Positions 8,091 to 17,530 of a DNA stretch of 64,000 nucleotides are shown here, one piece after another; position 1 is the stretch's first letter; the number at the start of each line of letters is the position of its first letter. The position numbers and the translations under genes are program-made. The DNA lies in assembly GCF_037860835.1 (NCBI RefSeq), contig NZ_JBBEOG010000009.1, positions 1 through 64,000 of the forward strand, read 5' to 3'. The DNA is from Aquipuribacter nitratireducens (lineage in GTDB: Bacteria > Actinomycetota > Actinomycetes > Actinomycetales > JBBAYJ01). A model generated the notes under the pieces. That model was not told the DNA's origin, ran no database searches, and saw only the letters and a program-made list of their open reading frames with translations.

Positions 8091-11000
8091 CTAACTCGGC
8101 GGCGCAAGCACCTCATGGCTCACGTCCGTCGAGAAGCCTGCCACTCGGCCACCACCGACGACGTGCAACTGGCCGTCGATCACCCCAGCCGCCGCGCCAT
8201 GCCGCCCGGTTGGCATCTCACGCCAGGACGACCAAGCGCCCGTCGCTGGGTCGAAGACCTCCACGGCGCTGAAGGCGAGGCCGTCCGCTCGTGCCTCGCC
8301 ACCCGCGACGACCACCTTGCCGTCGAGGACGCCTGCCGCAGCGGTGCGTCGACCAGTTGGCATCGAGGGACCCGGCACCCAAGCGGACGCGTCGACGTCG
8401 AGGACCTCCATCGACGCCAGGGTCGGTGCCGTTGTGACGCCGGTTGACTCACGCGTTCGTCCCCCGACGACGTACATCCGAGTGCCGACGACGGCCGATG
8501 CCGCATTGTCCCGAGGCGTCGCCAGGCGCGGTCCGGCGGACCACCGTTCGGTCGTCGGATCGTAGATCTCAACCGTGTCCACGGAACGACCCTCCGTGTC
8601 CATTCCACCCACGACGATGAGGCGGCCCTGCAGCCACTGCGCCGTAGCGCCGCCCCGGGGGGTGGGCAGAGGGGGCAATGTAGTCCAGGAGTCCGTTGCC
8701 GGGTCGTAACTTGCGAACTGAGAGGTGGCGCCCGCGAAAGCCTCTGTAGATCCCCCCGCGACGTACAAGCGCCCTAGGTATGCCGTGACGGCAGGGTTTT
8801 CGACCGCGACACCGGGCAGCGGGGCACGCAGCGACCATGACTCGGATTCCGCGTCGTAAACGCGCAGCGTCGACTTCGGTCCAGAGCCGTTCTTTCCACC
8901 GATTACGTAGAGCTGGCGATCGATAGCCGTCCCTCCCGCGTCGAGGATGTCCTGCGGCAGCGGTGCGGCCTCCTGCCAACACCCGGTTTCGCGAGGGACA
9001 AGCACGGTCACCTGGCCGGCACCGAACTCCCCGACGAGCAGCGTGCCATTTGGCCCCGAGCCGATAGGCAAAGGGTCACGAAGGTTGTCCAGCAGCGGTT
9101 CATTCGCCACGACCGCCTCACCGTCAGGCGAGAGGCTGGCGTAGGCGAGGTTGTCGCCCAGCGAGTAGTTGCCGTAGATGAGACTGCCGTCCAGGAGGCC
9201 GCAGAAACCACCTTCGCTGCTGTACTCGACGATGCCATTGGTCGAGCGGTTCCGGCCAGTGTCGAGCAAGGGCGCCACGTAGTTGGTCGGCACCGGGACG
9301 CCCTGGAAGGAACCGTCGCCGAAGACGCACTCGCCGCGGGCCGGGTTCGGATGACCGTAGTAGCCGCCAGCCACGATGCGGTTGATCTCATCGTTCTGCG
9401 TTCCGGGGTTATTCCCCCCCTGCGTCCAAGGCCGAGTGTCGCCGAAGCCGAAACATGGTGCAATCGGCGAGGGAGGGTAGGACCCCTCGACGCCGAGGCC
9501 GTTGTCGGTGCCGTAGATCGTTCCGTTGCTGTGGAACGTGAAGTCGTACATGTTGCGTAGACCGCTGGCAAAGACCTCTACGTCACATGGGGCGGGACCG
9601 TACATGTCGCCCATGTTCTGGCAGCTGCCATCGAAAGTTGGGTCGTAGATGTCGGCGGTGATTAGCGCCGCCGACAGCGCCTGCTCGCCTCGGTCGCCGA
9701 ACTCGGTCGCCGCGAGGTTCGCACCGCCAGCGCCGGTGTTGCCCCCGATTGCCATGTAGAGCACGTCGTCCGGCCCGAAGTGAAGCGACGTCGGGCCGTG
9801 GTTGGCGTAAGAGCGGGGGAGTCCAGTGACGATGTCCTGCGTCGTAGCGAAGTCTGGGCCCGACAGTCGAGTGACACGACCCGAGTCGACGACGCCGTGG
9901 TCGGTCACAGGGGAGGAGTGAGCCACGAGGACGCGAACGTCTTCGGACGTCGACGTTGGCTCAACCGCTACTCCCAAGGCCAAGCGGTTGCCCAGCACCT
10001 CGACCGTGCGTTCCTTCACGAGTGTGTGGTCCGCGTTCAAGCGGAGAACGTGAAGGTCCCCGAAGAGATCTGTGACAAACACCTCGCCATCTGGACCGGT
10101 GGCGATTGAAGTCGGGAACGCGAGCGGCGAGGCGACGCGGTCGAAGACGAATGCCCCGGCTGAGTCCACTACGGGGTCGGCGGACACTGAGAATTGCGAA
10201 AACGAGAAGGGGATAGGGGTGCTGCTATTACGCGAGGTCGCCAGGACTCCCGCGAACGAGCGGGTACCGATGCGCGGGTCGATTCCCGCCGCGTCGAAGC
10301 TAAAGAACTCTCCGGGGAGAGTGGCTGTGCCGATCGATCGCAGCGGCTCACCCGTCACTGCGTACGTGCCAGCAAGGGTCCGCTTCGCGGGGTCCGTCCG
10401 GAAGTTAAGCGACACGGCGGCGCCAGCTGGCAGAACGACGCTGGCCTGCTTCTTGAAGATGGTCGCGCCGTCGAGCTCCACGGTGTACTCGAGCCTCCAA
10501 CCTCCGGGGACGCCGACGAGCTGCAGAGCAGCGACATTGCTCTGGCTGTAGCCGAACCAAAGTCCGGCCTTCTCGTACTTTCCTCGTGACGCCGGGACGT
10601 CGACGACCGTCGTAGACAGTGTCGTCTGGGCGAGGGGCCCGTCGAAACCCACACCGAGAGCGTTCTGCTGGTCACCCGTGTTCAGCGACCCCGAACTCGC
10701 CTGCACTGTCAGCCGCCCATCATTGAGATCCACTGCATAAGCGCTGCGGTCCCGAAGCATCTTGCCATCGGCGGTAGGCAGAACCGTTGAGAAGCCAGTT
10801 CCCGCACCCGAGGCGTCGATCATAAGCCCTGAGTCGTAGAGCCAGTTGAGGTCGTAAGGGGTCGGCACCTTGATGAGCTCGCAGGCGACGGGACTGCACC
10901 CACCACTGTCGCCGACCTGGACTGTGATCATGAGGGCGTCCGAGAACGCGCCCGGGCTGCTCGCAGTCACGGTTGTGGTGAAGACACCGGGACTGAGGCC

Positions 11001-12962
11001 AGCCGCGTTCACGGTGATGGAGACGAGTGACGGTGTAACGACTTCTTCCTGTGCCAGTCCGATGAAGGATGCGTCTGCTGTCAGTGCAACGGGCGTGCCA
11101 TCGGTGTCGGCGTCGACCGCGACCTGGAACGTGACGGGGTCCGCCCCTTCCGCCACCTCCACCGTGTACTCCTCTTGGGCAAAGGAAAGGCTGTTCGTGC
11201 CGTTGGACGTTGTGAAGGTCGACTGGAGAACGAGCGAGGTCGCTGTCGTGGTCACACGGGTCGTGTACGTGTGCTCTCCATCCGGGAGCGATGCTGAGTC
11301 AAACGGCAGCGCCGTCCCATTGGCGGCCTTCCCTACGAGGTCGAAGGGAGCCGATTGATCGACCCTAAATGGAGCGCTGGTCATGGCCGGGTCGTCGAGC
11401 CAGAACTCCACCTTTCGGACGTCCTCGTCCGGCTTGATATAGGCGTAGACGACCCCGGTCAGCGTTGCTCCGTCTAGCAGAACGCGACCCGTCCGACGAT
11501 CGTCCGTGCCATAAACCAGAGCGGCCGTCGCAGTCGTCTCACTGACAGTGGCCCGCACGATGAAGGAGGTGCCGGCGTGTGTCGTGGACGTAATGTCGAC
11601 ACGCGCTTCGGAAGTGCCCGAAGGCAGCGTCTGAGGATCAACCCGAACACGCAGTGTGCTGACTCCAGGCGACACCGGATCAAGGGAGGCGCTGGCCCAA
11701 GCGCGGTCAGCGGTCGCGATGGCGCTCACGACAGCCCCGTCCGACGTGGACAACTGGGCGGTCACTTCCTTGGCGGGCTCGGTCGGCGTGGCAAAGGTTG
11801 TCGTCGCCGCCGTGGTCGACAGAACAAGCCGCGCGACGGACTCGTTTCTTACGTTGAAGGTCGCGCTTGTCGTGCGGGTTGAGCCATCCACGAGAGTAGA
11901 ACGGGCAGTGACGCTGTGTAGGCCATCGGCAAGAGCGCGGGTGTCGAAAGGAACCGCGGTTGACGACGTGCCTCCATTCAAGTCGAAGGGTGCCGACTTT
12001 TCTGTTCGGTAGGGCGTGCCGGTCGCGCTCGGGTTGTCGACCCAGAAGCTCACCCGCGACACCGCCGGATCGGGCGCCGTGAAGACGTACACGTCCCCTG
12101 ACACGTCAGCACCCTCGAGCGGCCGACCATTCGATCGGTCGCTCCGCTCACTCACCACTATCCCCGTCGATGCACCGCTCGTCGCGACAGTGAAGCTGAC
12201 TGGCAACCGCAGGATCGCGTAGGTGCCCGTCGTCGGGGTGACGGAGATGGTCGCTTGGTGCGTGCCCACGCCAGAGACGACTGGGTCGGCCTCGATGCCA
12301 ATCGTCATCTCCGAGCCGCTCGGTCGCGCCGACGTGACGCTAGCCCAGGCGACGTCCACCGACACCTGCGCCTCGAATGTCGTCCCGGCAGGGGACGTCA
12401 CGCTGACGACCGCCCGGGCGGGCGATCCTGCCTCGCTGCCGGCGATAGCGACCGCAGACGGGCTCGCCGCCAAGCCAGTCTGATTACGGACCGTGAACGA
12501 TGCGGAGACGACACTTGCGGCACCGGCCGAGGTCGTCACACGAGCGGTGATTGTGTGCGTGCCGTCGGAGACTGCGGTTGTCGACCAGGCATTTGCTGTC
12601 GATGCCGACCCACCAGCGAAGTCCCAGGGTGCGGAGCGCTCGGAGCGGTAGGGCGTCCCGCTCATGTCCGGGTCGTCGAGCCAGAACTCGACACGCGCGA
12701 TACCAGCCCCGTCGTCAGGAACATAGACGTACGCGTTCCCCTGCAGGACGGCGGCCTCGAGCGTCGCACCATCCGATCGGTCGGCATGGCTGGAGACCTG
12801 AACCAACGGGGTGGCGGCAGCCGCGAGGCCAGGGGTCACCAACAGGCTTCCGGCAAGTGCGACGAGCGAGAGCAGAACGAGCAACGTGGTGCTGCGGCCG
12901 AAGCGTCCAAGCCAACGGGCCCTCGTTTGCGGCGTCAAGGAAACCGGCGAGACAGCGAACAT
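8091..12962 (-). CDS. Giant secreted Ig/BACON/propeller/kelch protein
   Basis: 1,623 residues. A signal segment lies at about 24-50 and ends GLAAAA. Three related Ig-like modules lie near 52-160, 262-375 and 480-590, each with a VxFWxDxP and SAPxD core. BACON-like beta domains (for example at 161-260, with AWASVTSARP) separate them. A concanavalin-like sheet domain follows near 700-920. A glucose/sorbosone-dehydrogenase-like propeller lies near 930-1330 (FGPDDVLYMAIGGNTG, VFASGLRNMYDF). Five kelch repeats (YVIGGKNG, YVAGGST, VVGGMD, YVVGGRT, VVAGGE) close the protein. The ATG at 12962 has GAAGGG upstream. It is co-directional with the flippase and GTs, so it probably binds or modifies polymer outside the cell. 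No sortase motif or C-terminal anchor is visible. Confidence 0.85.
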   Translation of the reverse strand: MFAVSPVSLTPQTRARWLGRFGRSTTLLVLLSLVALAGSLLVTPGLAAAATPLVQVSSHADRSDGATLEAAVLQGNAYVYVPDDGAGIARVEFWLDDPDMSGTPYRSERSAPWDFAGGSASTANAWSTTAVSDGTHTITARVTTSAGAASVVSASFTVRNQTGLAASPSAVAIAGSEAGSPARAVVSVTSPAGTTFEAQVSVDVAWASVTSARPSGSEMTIGIEADPVVSGVGTHQATISVTPTTGTYAILRLPVSFTVATSGASTGIVVSERSDRSNGRPLEGADVSGDVYVFTAPDPAVSRVSFWVDNPSATGTPYRTEKSAPFDLNGGTSSTAVPFDTRALADGLHSVTARSTLVDGSTRTTSATFNVRNESVARLVLSTTAATTTFATPTEPAKEVTAQLSTSDGAVVSAIATADRAWASASLDPVSPGVSTLRVRVDPQTLPSGTSEARVDITSTTHAGTSFIVRATVSETTATAALVYGTDDRRTGRVLLDGATLTGVVYAYIKPDEDVRKVEFWLDDPAMTSAPFRVDQSAPFDLVGKAANGTALPFDSASLPDGEHTYTTRVTTTATSLVLQSTFTTSNGTNSLSFAQEEYTVEVAEGADPVTFQVAVDADTDGTPVALTADASFIGLAQEEVVTPSLVSITVNAAGLSPGVFTTTVTASSPGAFSDALMITVQVGDSGGCSPVACELIKVPTPYDLNWLYDSGLMIDASGAGTGFSTVLPTADGKMLRDRSAYAVDLNDGRLTVQASSGSLNTGDQQNALGVGFDGPLAQTTLSTTVVDVPASRGKYEKAGLWFGYSQSNVAALQLVGVPGGWRLEYTVELDGATIFKKQASVVLPAGAAVSLNFRTDPAKRTLAGTYAVTGEPLRSIGTATLPGEFFSFDAAGIDPRIGTRSFAGVLATSRNSSTPIPFSFSQFSVSADPVVDSAGAFVFDRVASPLAFPTSIATGPDGEVFVTDLFGDLHVLRLNADHTLVKERTVEVLGNRLALGVAVEPTSTSEDVRVLVAHSSPVTDHGVVDSGRVTRLSGPDFATTQDIVTGLPRSYANHGPTSLHFGPDDVLYMAIGGNTGAGGANLAATEFGDRGEQALSAALITADIYDPTFDGSCQNMGDMYGPAPCDVEVFASGLRNMYDFTFHSNGTIYGTDNGLGVEGSYPPSPIAPCFGFGDTRPWTQGGNNPGTQNDEINRIVAGGYYGHPNPARGECVFGDGSFQGVPVPTNYVAPLLDTGRNRSTNGIVEYSSEGGFCGLLDGSLIYGNYSLGDNLAYASLSPDGEAVVANEPLLDNLRDPLPIGSGPNGTLLVGEFGAGQVTVLVPRETGCWQEAAPLPQDILDAGGTAIDRQLYVIGGKNGSGPKSTLRVYDAESESWSLRAPLPGVAVENPAVTAYLGRLYVAGGSTEAFAGATSQFASYDPATDSWTTLPPLPTPRGGATAQWLQGRLIVVGGMDTEGRSVDTVEIYDPTTERWSAGPRLATPRDNAASAVVGTRMYVVGGRTRESTGVTTAPTLASMEVLDVDASAWVPGPSMPTGRRTAAAGVLDGKVVVAGGEARADGLAFSAVEVFDPATGAWSSWREMPTGRHGAAAGVIDGQLHVVGGGRVAGFSTDVSHEVLAPPS

Positions 12963-12973
12963 GGTGCGGCCCT

Positions 12974-13537
12974 TCAGTATGCGGAACGGTTCCACAGGAC
13001 CGAGTCCAAGGTCCTGAGGCGGATGGAGGAGCCGATCTCGAGTACCCACTGCGAAGCGCGGCGCAGCACGAGTCGCTTCGACTCGTCCCGGTCCAGCGCA
13101 GAGAGGTCGTCGGCCTGCCATGGGGCGGTCATGCCCGGCGCGTCGCGGAGGCGTCGCCGGTTGTGTCGTTCGGAACGGAAGGCTCGGCGCGGCGGACCGA
13201 GCGGCGCCGCGTCGATCGAGAGCAGGCGATCTGAAAGCACCGTGACGGCCCCAGAACGCTGAGGCCCCGTTGACGAGGCCGGGTCGCGCACGACCAGCAA
13301 TCTCTCCGTCCCAACATGCCGAGGGAGCGGATGGTCAAGCAGGCGCTGACGTTGGCAGCGTCTGCCAACGAGGAGCAGTCCCCGCTCGGCTCGCCAGGAA
13401 GAGAGCCCGACCATTCGGGCGCAATTTCTACCGAGCCTTGGGCGACCGAGGCAGGATGCAACCATCGGTGTCGAAGGCTTCACGTTGCGTAGCGGGTCCG
13501 CAGAATTCGCCGGAGGCAGGGCCAAGGAGTTACTCAC
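12974..13537 (-). CDS. Degenerate sugar-transferase-like protein lacking the catalytic Asp-Glu pair
   Basis: 187 residues. The last 55 align without gaps to the C-terminus of the polyprenyl glycosylphosphotransferases at 42467-44023 and 61978-63624. APGMTAPWQ matches RPGLTGLWQ, DES-KRL matches RES-RRL, and LRTLDSVL...AY matches VRTVDVVL...AY, at about 40 percent identity. The usual SLDELPQL segment aligns with TGPQR-SGAV, so the catalytic DE pair is absent, and the N-terminal membrane domain is missing. Third codon positions are strongly GC in the C-terminal half, which supports real coding. GTG at 13537 has AGAGGT about 7 bases upstream. It lies 11 bases before the giant-protein gene. It could be a pseudogene remnant or a regulatory pseudoenzyme. 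Confidence 0.6.
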   Translation of the reverse strand: MSNSLALPPANSADPLRNVKPSTPMVASCLGRPRLGRNCARMVGLSSWRAERGLLLVGRRCQRQRLLDHPLPRHVGTERLLVVRDPASSTGPQRSGAVTVLSDRLLSIDAAPLGPPRRAFRSERHNRRRLRDAPGMTAPWQADDLSALDRDESKRLVLRRASQWVLEIGSSIRLRTLDSVLWNRSAY

Positions 13538-13738
13538 AGTAGACACCTCTTCCACCCTTGGGTCTCGAAGGGCGTGGAAACGCACGCCCCGTGCTCATCC
13601 CTCACGGAGACTACGGGCGAGTGGGACGCCGCGGTGGGGAACTCGGCAAATGACTTGCTGACCACATCAACGCGTGACGCCAAGAAAGATCGTCGTCACG
13701 ATTAGCGAGGTAGGACGCAGCCCACCACAGGCTAAGGG

Positions 13739-14662
13739 TCAGCCAGCTTCCGTCCAGCCCGCCAGCCAATCCGAACGTTCGGTCCAGAGTTCTCGAGACA
13801 CGGAACCTGGACGCGACGTCAGTGACCGCAGGCCCACTCCCGTTGCCATAAGGCCGAGCGCAACGCGACGACGGATCCCGTGCCATCGCTTGCGCGCTAG
13901 GTGCGCCCGTCCGCGCATTAGCAGCCGCTGCTTTGCCAGCGTCGACGAGCTTGAGGCTCCGACTGCGTGGACGATCTGCGCCGCGGGCGACACCGACGGG
14001 CGATAACCCGAACGCCACGCCCTCCAGCACAGGTCAGCGTCTTCGCCGTACATGAAGAACGCCTCGTCGAAGCCGTCAAGTTCGTCCCACACGAGTCGGG
14101 AGGTCAGCAAGAGGCACCCTGTCACGACGTCGACCGCCCGCTCACTGTCGCGCTGCCACTGCCCGAGCGACTCCGGGTCGAGCACCCGATTGCCGCGAAA
14201 CAGGGTCGACAGCCCGGTCGCGTAGCAGGCGAGGCTCCAGAGCGTCATCGCGCCCCAGCACGAACGGGGGTCGAGCGTGCCATCGGGCGCCACCGTCCGG
14301 CCGCCGACGATGCCGCGGCTCGGGTCTGCGTCATGGAACCTGACGAGCGCCTCCAGCGCGGCGGCCGTAACGAGTGTGTCGGGGTTGATGAGGGCGACAA
14401 GCCGGCCGCGGCTCAGTCCGACGCCAACGTTGCAGGCGCGCGCGAAACCGACGTTGACGTCCATCTGGTGCGCTCGAACCCCTGCAGCACGTGCTTGCGC
14501 GATGACCGCGCGTGTCTCGGACCCGCTCGCGTTGTCTACGACAACAACCTCGGCATCGAGGGACATGGTTTCGACTGCCGCGACCAGACTGTCTAGACAG
14601 CGGCGAGTCCAGTCCGGCGCCTCGTACGTGACAACGACTACGCTCAGGTCAGGTCCGCTCAC
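13739..14662 (-). CDS. GT2 glycosyltransferase, WbbL/rhamnosyltransferase type
   Basis: 307 residues. DLSVVVVTYEAPDWTRRCLD opens a GT-A domain. EVVVVDNASGSET and LVALINPDTLVT carry the WbbL-type NPD metal motif. ELDGFDEAFFMYGEDADLCW is the strongly conserved acceptor-side block of this group, and the C-terminus is basic. I start at the GTG at 14662, 4 bases after the acetyltransferase stop and preceded by AGGCGGGG. The earlier in-frame Met sits inside the acetyltransferase gene. About 200 bases without an evident gene separate its end from the next coding start. Confidence 0.88.
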   Translation of the reverse strand: MSGPDLSVVVVTYEAPDWTRRCLDSLVAAVETMSLDAEVVVVDNASGSETRAVIAQARAAGVRAHQMDVNVGFARACNVGVGLSRGRLVALINPDTLVTAAALEALVRFHDADPSRGIVGGRTVAPDGTLDPRSCWGAMTLWSLACYATGLSTLFRGNRVLDPESLGQWQRDSERAVDVVTGCLLLTSRLVWDELDGFDEAFFMYGEDADLCWRAWRSGYRPSVSPAAQIVHAVGASSSSTLAKQRLLMRGRAHLARKRWHGIRRRVALGLMATGVGLRSLTSRPGSVSRELWTERSDWLAGWTEAG

Positions 14663-14666
14663 CGCG

Positions 14667-15218
14667 TTACCCCGCCTCGGTGGTGGCTGGGGCGTCGGGA
14701 GCACCCCCGCGCCATCCGATGACCCGAGCGGGTGCACCGGCGACGATGGCTCCGCTCGGCACAGCCCGCGTAACGACGCTGCCTGCTGCGACGACTGCGC
14801 CGTCGCCAACTCTCACCCCGGGCAGCAGAACGGCGCGTACCCCCAGCCAAACGTCGGCGCCGACTATGACATCGCGCTCTTGCTTCGGCTGCTGCATCAC
14901 GGGCGCACCCCACACCGTGCCGTAGTTGCTGGCGGTGATAAAGACCTCCGGCGCCAGGAGGCAGTGGTCGCCGAGGACGATGCGCCCGGTCGAGTCCCCC
15001 GCCCACAGCGAGCTCCGCTCGCCCACGTGCACCTCGCGTCCGAGCGCTATCCGCTGAGCGTTGCGAAGGCTCACTGATGGCGACATCCGCAGCCCGGGGC
15101 CCGCGATGAGCCTCCGCCGCTGCTCGACGTGGGAGTAGCCGTAGAAGTTGACGATGCGCAGGACGTGGGCCCACAACCGCGGGTCGAACAACCGCCTCAG
15201 GTCCGAGCGCCGGCTCAC
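14667..15218 (-). CDS. Left-handed beta-helix acetyltransferase (hexapeptide repeat), cluster 1
   Basis: 183 residues. An N-terminal helical segment (DPRLWAHVLRIVNFYGY) precedes hexapeptide repeats (IALGREVHVGERSSLWAGDS, IVLGDHCLLAPEVFI). A long loop follows, then more repeats (VIVGADVWLGVRAVLLPGV, VGDGAVVAAGSVVTRAV, PSGAIVAGAPARVIG). This is the WcaF/NodL-type O-acetyltransferase layout using acetyl-CoA. The GTG start at 15218 overlaps the stop of the GT2 upstream (GTGA). It has a clear paralogue at 57258-57800, also next to a GT2 of the same type. It probably acetylates the repeat unit in the cytoplasm. Confidence 0.88.
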   Translation of the reverse strand: MSRRSDLRRLFDPRLWAHVLRIVNFYGYSHVEQRRRLIAGPGLRMSPSVSLRNAQRIALGREVHVGERSSLWAGDSTGRIVLGDHCLLAPEVFITASNYGTVWGAPVMQQPKQERDVIVGADVWLGVRAVLLPGVRVGDGAVVAAGSVVTRAVPSGAIVAGAPARVIGWRGGAPDAPATTEAG

Positions 15219-16087
15219 GCCACCGGCTCCCGACTCGTTGCATCCGTCGCCCACTCGCCCTGCCGGCCACGCGCGCGCCGCACCGCGGCCGTCAGCCGGA
15301 CGAGGAGCGAGACAACGACGTAGACCGCGACGTCGGCGGGGGTGGCCCGCCGCGAGCGCACGAGACCCAGAAGGTCTCCGCCGCGTGTGGCGGCCTGATC
15401 CGGTCCGAACTCCCGCTCGAGCGCCTCGTTGCCTAGCACGACGCGGGCGCGCCGGCGCACGAGCGCCCTTAGCGTTCGTGGCGCCGTCAAAGTGAAGACG
15501 ACGTCTGTCGCCGCCCTCTCTCCCGGGCCGAACTGCCGACGGATCCAGGCGTCGTCGTTGGTCACGTCTGGGAGCGCCGCCACGACGTCGGCGCCGCACC
15601 GGTCAACTGCGACAACCCCACTTCCGACGAGGTGCTCGCGTGCATACGGCAACCCCGACCACGTCCGCACCCACGACCTCACCCACACCGATGACTGAGA
15701 GGCGTCGATGTCGGAGCGGGCTGTTGCGACGTGAGGGCCCGGCCTTTCCGGCAGTGCCGACACGAGCGCGCTCAGCGAGTCGCCACTCAACTCCACGTCG
15801 GCGTCGAGCAGTACGAGCGGGTGCGCGGAAGCAAGCGCCACCCCGCGCCGGAGGGCAGCGGCCTTGCCGAGGGAAGGCAAGACCTCCACGCGCAGGGCAT
15901 GCCCCGCCGCGGTGAATGCCGGTACAAGCGAGAGAGCTTCGTCAGTCGTGGCGTCAGTCGAGCCATTGACGACGACGACCACGTCGACGCCAGGCCGGGC
16001 GCCATCAACGAGAGTCGTTAGGCAGCGCCGCAGGACCGCCGCCTCGTTGTGAGCTGGCACGACGACTGACACCCACGACTCGCTCAC
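15215..16087 (-). CDS. GT2 glycosyltransferase
   Basis: 290 residues. WVSVVVPAHNEAAVLRRCL begins the domain. VDVVVVVNGSTDAT and PLVLLDADVELSGDSL carry the nucleotide-sugar and DAD motifs. The C-terminal 40 residues contain one hydrophobic helix (ADVAVYVVVSLLVRLTAAV), suggesting membrane attachment. GTG start with GTGA overlap to the GT4 upstream. It is similar in organisation to the GT2 half of the fusion at 58041-59711, including the LPYAREHLVGSGV segment, which suggests the two act on comparable acceptors. Confidence 0.87.
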   Translation of the reverse strand: MSESWVSVVVPAHNEAAVLRRCLTTLVDGARPGVDVVVVVNGSTDATTDEALSLVPAFTAAGHALRVEVLPSLGKAAALRRGVALASAHPLVLLDADVELSGDSLSALVSALPERPGPHVATARSDIDASQSSVWVRSWVRTWSGLPYAREHLVGSGVVAVDRCGADVVAALPDVTNDDAWIRRQFGPGERAATDVVFTLTAPRTLRALVRRRARVVLGNEALEREFGPDQAATRGGDLLGLVRSRRATPADVAVYVVVSLLVRLTAAVRRARGRQGEWATDATSREPVA

Positions 16088-17367
16088 AAGCGCGACGCTT
16101 CGATCGGGCGTGCGGCGCCACCGCCCACGGGGCCACGCGCGCCACGTGCCCCCTTAGACAAGACGCGCTGCACGGCCGCCACGTAGGCGTGGGCGAAGCG
16201 GTCCCACGACAACTCGCCCTCGATGCGCGCGCGTCCGACCGCACCCATCCAACCTCGGCGTGCAGGGTCATCGAGGAGCGCGTCGACGGCGTCGGCCATC
16301 TCCTCGACTGTTTGTACGTAGACCGCTGCTTCGCCGGCGCTGCGGCGGGTCTCGAGGAGGTCCGTCGCGACGACGGGCAGCTCGCACGCCATGTACTCGA
16401 GCGTCTTGTTCATCGTCGAGCGCTCGTTGAACGCGCTCGGCGGATCGGGCGTGAGCCCGACGTCAGCAGCTGAAAGCCACGCAACGACCTCCGGCTGCTG
16501 CACGCGTCCGGTGAAGTGGACGTGGCCGTCGAGGCCGAACTGCGCTGAAAGCCGCCGCAGCCTGGGCTCGCTGTCGCCGAAGCCGAGGAGCACAAAGCGG
16601 ATGTCGTCGCGGCCGCGGTCACGAAGCGTCCGCGCCGTGTCGAGCACTCGCTCGACGCCGTCCTGCGGGCCCATGACGCCGACGTACACGACGAGGTTGG
16701 CGAATCGGTCCCGGGCGCCGGGCTTCGGTTCGCTGCGGCGCATGATCCTGTGGTCCGGCGTGCTCATGACGATGGTCGTCCGGTCGAGCGGCACCCGGCC
16801 GCGGCCCGTCGCTATCTCGCGGTAGCTCTCGTTCGGCGACACGACGAGGTCGGCGGTCGCGTAGCTCGCCCGCTCGAGCCACAGGAGGAGCCGGTGCAGG
16901 ACGCGGTCCCGGAACGAGCGTCGCCCGAACCGGTCCAGGAACACCTCCGGGCACAGATCGTGCTGGTCGTAGACGAACCCCTTGCCCCAGAGCCGCCAGA
17001 TCAGCGCGAGGAGCCAGTACGTGTCCGGGGGGTTGCACGCCTGGAGAACGGCGAAGCCCTCACTTCTGTGACAGCGCCACGACAACTGGGCGGTTCGTAG
17101 CCACGCCACGACGAACTCGCGGAAATAGCTGAGGATCCCGCTCGTCGGCGGCGGCGGCGCGTACGAGCGAACGGTGACGCCGTCGTGGTCGTGGACTTCT
17201 GCCTCATCGGGCGTTGCGCGCGGGCAGATGACCGTCACGCCGGTGCCGGCGGCGAGGAGGGCTCGCGCCTCGTTCTGCACCCGACGATCGAACCGGTACG
17301 GCATGTTCTGCACAACGATCAGGACACGCCCCCGCGGGGGCGCCTCGCGGGGAAGCGGGACGGTCAT
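16084..17367 (-). CDS. GT4 glycosyltransferase, first gene of cluster 1
   Basis: 427 residues with two Rossmann domains. The N-terminal domain starts VLIVVQNMPYRFDRRVQNEA, as in WbuB-like enzymes, and contains YDQHDLCPEVF. The C-terminal domain has VVYVGVMGPQDGVERVL, FVLLGFGDSEPRL and EYMACELPVVATD, the donor-binding block. It begins with ATG at 17367 behind GGAG. It is the promoter-proximal gene of the minus-strand cluster, with a 163-base divergent spacer separating it from the PqqD-like gene. A retaining sugar transfer to the lipid-linked intermediate is expected. Confidence 0.9.
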   Translation of the reverse strand: MTVPLPREAPPRGRVLIVVQNMPYRFDRRVQNEARALLAAGTGVTVICPRATPDEAEVHDHDGVTVRSYAPPPPTSGILSYFREFVVAWLRTAQLSWRCHRSEGFAVLQACNPPDTYWLLALIWRLWGKGFVYDQHDLCPEVFLDRFGRRSFRDRVLHRLLLWLERASYATADLVVSPNESYREIATGRGRVPLDRTTIVMSTPDHRIMRRSEPKPGARDRFANLVVYVGVMGPQDGVERVLDTARTLRDRGRDDIRFVLLGFGDSEPRLRRLSAQFGLDGHVHFTGRVQQPEVVAWLSAADVGLTPDPPSAFNERSTMNKTLEYMACELPVVATDLLETRRSAGEAAVYVQTVEEMADAVDALLDDPARRGWMGAVGRARIEGELSWDRFAHAYVAAVQRVLSKGARGARGPVGGGAARPIEASRL

Positions 17368-17518
17368 GGCTTCTCCAGGGGCAGGTCCCGGTCACCGGCG
17401 GCCACATGCAACATGCCGGGAGCGGGTCTCGAGTAGGGGCCGCCAAGACCCTATTGGGACGCGCGCGCGCGGCGTGTGCTTTTGCCGCCAATCCCCTGCC
17501 CAGCCCACTCATGGGCCT

Positions 17519-17524
17519 TAGGCT
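17519..17524 (+). promoter_or_regulatory. Candidate -10 box for a leaderless PqqD-like transcript
   Basis: TAGGCT fits the actinobacterial TANNNT -10 pattern and ends 6 bases before the GTG at 17531. Transcription would therefore start at the start codon itself. No Shine-Dalgarno sequence precedes that GTG, which agrees. I do not see a good -35 at normal distance. The divergent spacer 17368-17530 must also hold the promoter for cluster 1. Confidence 0.45.
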
Positions 17525-17530
17525 GGCGCC

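Noticed and set aside
13538-13738. Additional gene between the sugar-transferase-like protein and the GT2
   Set aside because: About 200 bases with no frame showing motifs, a ribosome site or coding-like third positions.
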